Source: Cohaesibacter sp. (GTDB lineage Bacteria; Pseudomonadota; Alphaproteobacteria; Rhizobiales; Cohaesibacteraceae). Taken from it: a stretch of DNA of 64,000 nucleotides. The stretch lies in the NCBI GenBank assembly GCA_025210795.1, contig JAOAQZ010000042.1, positions 1 through 64,000 of the forward strand. The letters run 5' to 3'. Of this stretch, positions 60,771 to 64,000 are shown piece by piece (position 1 is the stretch's first letter; each line of letters begins with the position of its first letter). Both the position numbers and the translations under genes were made by a program. The notes beneath the pieces are model-generated. The model was not told the origin of the DNA, did not search any database, and saw only the letters and a program-made list of their open reading frames with translations.

Positions 60771-63700
60771 ATGTCATACGGGGAGCAAGGGAAAAAATCG
60801 GAATTATCGTCTCTGGTTCGCTCAAAAATTGAGAATCTTCGACCTAAGCTCTTGGATCTCAGTCGAAGAAATCCCCTTCTTTCCACCCGTTTTTCGACCC
60901 GATCCAGTGGCATTCTCCGGGTGGTCGATGAGGTTCCTGGAAATCTCTACGATGATTTGGCGTCGGGCCAGACGATGCGGTTTGTTCCCCTTCCACCTTT
61001 AGAAGACGATCCCAAGGACGAAAGGACACGAGAGTTCCAGTTGGCTTACGCAGAGGCCAAGCTTACGGACGAGACCTATCAAATATTCCTTGGGAAAATA
61101 GACCATAATGCAACAAACCACGCAGAGGAGATATTCCGAGCCGAACGGGAGTTGAAGGATCGGGTTCGCGAAGCCCTGAACATGCCCGCCCGCCAGACTA
61201 AGAATGATCTTTCCTTAAGCCAGCATGCGCTGAATAATGGGATCTCGCCGTCATATGAGTTGCCATTACCAGGCAGCGAACACGAGGATGGTCGTCACAC
61301 CGACAGCGACATACAGACGTTGTTGCTTCCCGACGCACTGGAAACCCGCATGGGTTCCCTTATGACCAAGTGCCGGACTTGGGTACAGGAAACAGGGATA
61401 AATGTCCTGTATGTGGCATTTGGATTTCTCGAATGGACTGAGGCCGGGACGTCAAAGGTGTCCTATTCTCCTCTTGTCCTGCTCCCGGTTGAGTTGGAAC
61501 GAAAGAAAACACAGGACGGTCTGGAATATTCCATCCGGACCACTGGCGACGGAGCCGAGACCAATTCGGTTCTTGCAGAAAAATTGCGGTTGGACTTCGG
61601 CATTGAGATCCCGCAAATGCACGGAAGTACAATAGAGGACTATATCTGCGAGATAGCGGAACTGTCACCGAATAGCCTTAGCTGGAAGATCCGTCGGCAG
61701 GTTGCACTGGGAGCGTTCCCTTCGTCCCGCATGGCGATGTATTATGACCTGGAAACAGCCGCTGGCAACTATGATACGCACGAAGTGATTGGCGAACTGT
61801 TTGGGGGCACGCCTGTTTTGGCTGGGGCATCCCCGTTCGGCGAGGAATATGAGGTAGATTCGCCTGATATTGAAAAGAAGGTTCCCTTCTTGGTCAGTGA
61901 TGCAGATTCATCGCAGTTTAGCACGATCGTAGATGTGCTTGATGGCAAGAACCTGGCAGTCGAGGGACCTCCGGGTTCGGGTAAGTCGCAAACCATCGTG
62001 AACACAGTTGCCGCAGCATTGGCAAATGGCCAGAAGGTTCTTTTCGTCGCTGAAAAAATGGCCGCGCTTGACGTCGTGAAATCTCGCCTCGAAGCGGTCG
62101 GGCTCGGCGAGTTCATTTTGTCGTTGCAGGCGAGTAAGTCGACGAAAGAACAGGTTATTTCCTCTCTTCGCGACCGGGTCGAGATGGAGATTTCGGGCGT
62201 CAATGCAGGATACGACAAGAAGGTCGCTGATTTTCGCAAGGCACGGGACGAGATATCTGAATATATCGAAGTGATTTCCTCTCCGTACAAGAAGACGGGA
62301 ATGACAGTTTTCGAGATACTCGGGAAATCGATTGCAACGAACAAGGTACTGCATGAGTTGCAAAGGCAGATGCAGACGGCGACCTTTAGGCATGTTGAGG
62401 ACTTCACCCCCGAGAAATTCGAAGAGATCAGAGAGATCTGTCAGCAGATTGAGAACTCTTGGGGGGAGGTAAGTGCTGCAGGTGGTTACTGGAAAGGAAC
62501 CAAGGTCAGGGATCTCAACCCGTTCAATACCGACGAAATTCTGGATGGGGCGCGATATGCCTCGGAGATTTACGGCAAGTTGGCGGACGTCAGCCGGGCA
62601 TTGTCTGGCTATGGTATTTGCGAAAATTCCGAAATGGAACAGTTGGCGCTGGTGAAGGCGGCGCTTGATCAGGATCAGGAGACCGTTTCCAAAATCGATT
62701 GGCCGTTTCTCACAAAGGCATTGGATTTAGAATGTTTCGGTCGGGTTAGATCATTTTTAGCTCAGTGCGATGAGGTGAGGGCGCGGATAAAAGAAGCGGA
62801 AGAAGATGTTACCGAGCCACTTGATCCTTCCCGGCCTCAGCAGTTGAAAATACTGGCAAAGAAGGCAGAACAGATTTCCCTTCCGGGCCTCTCACCCGAC
62901 CAGATCAGTATGGTGAGGCAACAGAATGCAAACAATAAGGAGACATATGAGAGGGTATGCAGGATTATTGCTCCGATTGCGTCGGTATATTCTTCCTGCA
63001 AGGGTTGGACACTCGCATCCGTTTTGAAGGCGTGTGATATCGTGTCCAGTGTCGGTAGCGAGACATTGTCTCTACGCGATCAGAAACTGGCTGATCCTGC
63101 CTTTAAGGTTATATTGAATAACTGCGCTGGCCGTATACGAGATCTACGTGCGAGGCGTGAAGCCCTCGAACAAGAATTCCTGCTGGACGGCTTGCCGTCC
63201 TATTCCGAGATCATTGACCATGCAATGGTGCTTGAAACTGCTGGAGCATTCTCCTTCCTCTCGTCCGATTTTAAACGTTCAAAACGGTTTTACCTGTCCA
63301 AGGCAAAGGGGAGTAGTTTCGATAAATCCGCAGCATCTACCGGATTGTCAAGGCTTGCTGCCTGGGTCAAGGGCAAGGAAGAGTTGGAAAGGGATCCGCA
63401 ACTCATTGCCCTTCTGGGGGTTCGGTTCAACGGATTGGATTCCGATTTCTCAGGGATTGCAAATGTCCTTAATTTTTATCACCGCATTGATGATGAGTTG
63501 CCCGGTATTGAGAATATTGACCTCAGGAATTTCTTGAAATTTGCAGATGCGGATTTGGTGACTTCCTTGCGGAATGGCCGGGTAGATGGTGAAAGCAACT
63601 CACAATTGGATTGTACCTATGGGGAAGTGCAGGAGATCCTCGAACATATACGGCAAGAAGAGTCGGTCTTTGAGGAAATCGTCCAAGAAATTGAGAGCCT

Positions 63701-64000
63701 GACTTCGGTCTTGAAAAACAGATCCAGTGCCAACGTGGATTGGCTGCGACAATGCGCTGAAGAACTTGCGGAGATCCAGGTCGTCGTGGATGTACTCTCG
63801 CAGGACGATGCGGCAAAAACTATCCTTGGCGATCATTTTAAGGGGCATAATACGGACAGGCGGGTGGTCGGCGCGGAGATGGATATCGCGGAGCATGTCT
63901 CTCAATTGGAGCTGAAAAATCGAGAAGCTGTGCTTTTGTCGTTCGAGAAAGGCAATCATGCCGATCTAAAAGAGGCTTTGCAAAAGCGTTGCCAGCTTGA
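60771..64000 (+). CDS. DUF4011-type P-loop ATPase/helicase, N-terminal 1076 codons
   Basis: The frame is open without a stop to the right edge, so the gene is incomplete. Start ATG 60771 has GAGGGG 7 bases upstream. The N-terminus (LRPKLLDLSRRNPLLSTRF) is the DUF4011 signature. A superfamily 1-like Walker A lies at G399 (GPPGSGKS to S406), followed by LFVAEKMAALDVV, the motif Ia region. A long helical insertion of about 600 residues follows, so Walker B and the remaining helicase motifs should lie beyond the window. Full-length members are 1500-2000 residues, often ending in a DUF559/Vsr-type nuclease, and several such DUF4011-helicase-nuclease proteins are anti-phage (the system called Hhe, as I recall it). 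Located next to decayed genes, as expected for a defence island. Confidence 0.8.
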   Translation, partial: MSYGEQGKKSELSSLVRSKIENLRPKLLDLSRRNPLLSTRFSTRSSGILRVVDEVPGNLYDDLASGQTMRFVPLPPLEDDPKDERTREFQLAYAEAKLTDETYQIFLGKIDHNATNHAEEIFRAERELKDRVREALNMPARQTKNDLSLSQHALNNGISPSYELPLPGSEHEDGRHTDSDIQTLLLPDALETRMGSLMTKCRTWVQETGINVLYVAFGFLEWTEAGTSKVSYSPLVLLPVELERKKTQDGLEYSIRTTGDGAETNSVLAEKLRLDFGIEIPQMHGSTIEDYICEIAELSPNSLSWKIRRQVALGAFPSSRMAMYYDLETAAGNYDTHEVIGELFGGTPVLAGASPFGEEYEVDSPDIEKKVPFLVSDADSSQFSTIVDVLDGKNLAVEGPPGSGKSQTIVNTVAAALANGQKVLFVAEKMAALDVVKSRLEAVGLGEFILSLQASKSTKEQVISSLRDRVEMEISGVNAGYDKKVADFRKARDEISEYIEVISSPYKKTGMTVFEILGKSIATNKVLHELQRQMQTATFRHVEDFTPEKFEEIREICQQIENSWGEVSAAGGYWKGTKVRDLNPFNTDEILDGARYASEIYGKLADVSRALSGYGICENSEMEQLALVKAALDQDQETVSKIDWPFLTKALDLECFGRVRSFLAQCDEVRARIKEAEEDVTEPLDPSRPQQLKILAKKAEQISLPGLSPDQISMVRQQNANNKETYERVCRIIAPIASVYSSCKGWTLASVLKACDIVSSVGSETLSLRDQKLADPAFKVILNNCAGRIRDLRARREALEQEFLLDGLPSYSEIIDHAMVLETAGAFSFLSSDFKRSKRFYLSKAKGSSFDKSAASTGLSRLAAWVKGKEELERDPQLIALLGVRFNGLDSDFSGIANVLNFYHRIDDELPGIENIDLRNFLKFADADLVTSLRNGRVDGESNSQLDCTYGEVQEILEHIRQEESVFEEIVQEIESLTSVLKNRSSANVDWLRQCAEELAEIQVVVDVLSQDDAAKTILGDHFKGHNTDRRVVGAEMDIAEHVSQLELKNREAVLLSFEKGNHADLKEALQKRCQL

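Noticed and set aside
57086-64000. Integrative element inserted at tRNA-Glu
   Set aside because: No integrase and no repeated tRNA 3' end were found in the window; the right side is not visible, so it remains only a possibility.

Overview
The window reads as chromosomal DNA of an alphaproteobacterium, most likely from the Hyphomicrobiales (Rhizobiales) and perhaps a marine, Cohaesibacter-like genus; the genus is a guess. Supporting signs are the gene order metY / CoA-binding protein / enoyl-CoA hydratase / PaaI thioesterase / rplM-rpsI, the order aminotransferase-hom-glpX-recJ, a DUF2842 protein, heme A synthase of the Cox15 type, class I PHA synthase and an Omp19-like lipoprotein. All three tRNA genes carry an encoded CCA.

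Layout. 1-6.3 kb: the end of an unrecognised Pro/Ala-rich protein, a small flagellar-rod-like protein, a phytase-like esterase, acnB and tRNA-Pro. 6.4-16.1 kb: a polysaccharide locus with a Wzy/WaaL-type membrane protein, an undecaprenyl-phosphate sugar transferase, a GT4 glycosyltransferase, a Wza lipoprotein, a Wzz/Wzc-like co-polymerase that has lost its kinase P-loop, a CelD-type acyltransferase and a polysaccharide deacetylase. 16.1-28.2 kb: housekeeping genes (cox15, metY, rplM, rpsI and others), a GrlR-like protein, a YceI/cytochrome b561 pair divergent from a LysR regulator, and selO. 28.5-33.5 kb: one very large Type ISP-like restriction-modification protein. 33.5-38.4 kb: a trypsin-like autotransporter followed by an Omp19/AprI-type inhibitor lipoprotein, then two small proteins, one of them secreted. 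38.7-46.3 kb: tRNA-Ser, then a CysJ/CPR-like diflavin reductase directly downstream of an oversized, divergent glutamate synthase large subunit. 47-55.8 kb: phaC, a lipoprotein, an AlaC-like aminotransferase, hom, glpX and recJ. 55.8-64 kb: a MarR-GNAT fusion, tRNA-Glu, and then an accessory zone.

The accessory zone beyond tRNA-Glu holds three decayed genes: tonB with one frameshift, hutW with a frameshift and an internal deletion, and a thiolase fragment with two nonsense codons. They are followed by the first 1076 codons of a DUF4011-type P-loop ATPase/helicase of the kind found in defence islands, which runs off the window.

The best candidates for new biology are the glutamate-synthase/diflavin-reductase pair (a possible GOGAT with a non-GltD electron donor), the autotransporter protease with its Omp19-like lipoprotein, and the DUF4011 gene. 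Several palindromes (upstream of the LysR, MarR-GNAT, GltB-like and metY genes) and a two-copy direct repeat between divergent genes are good operator candidates. No CRISPR array, rRNA, intact insertion sequence or integrase was seen.
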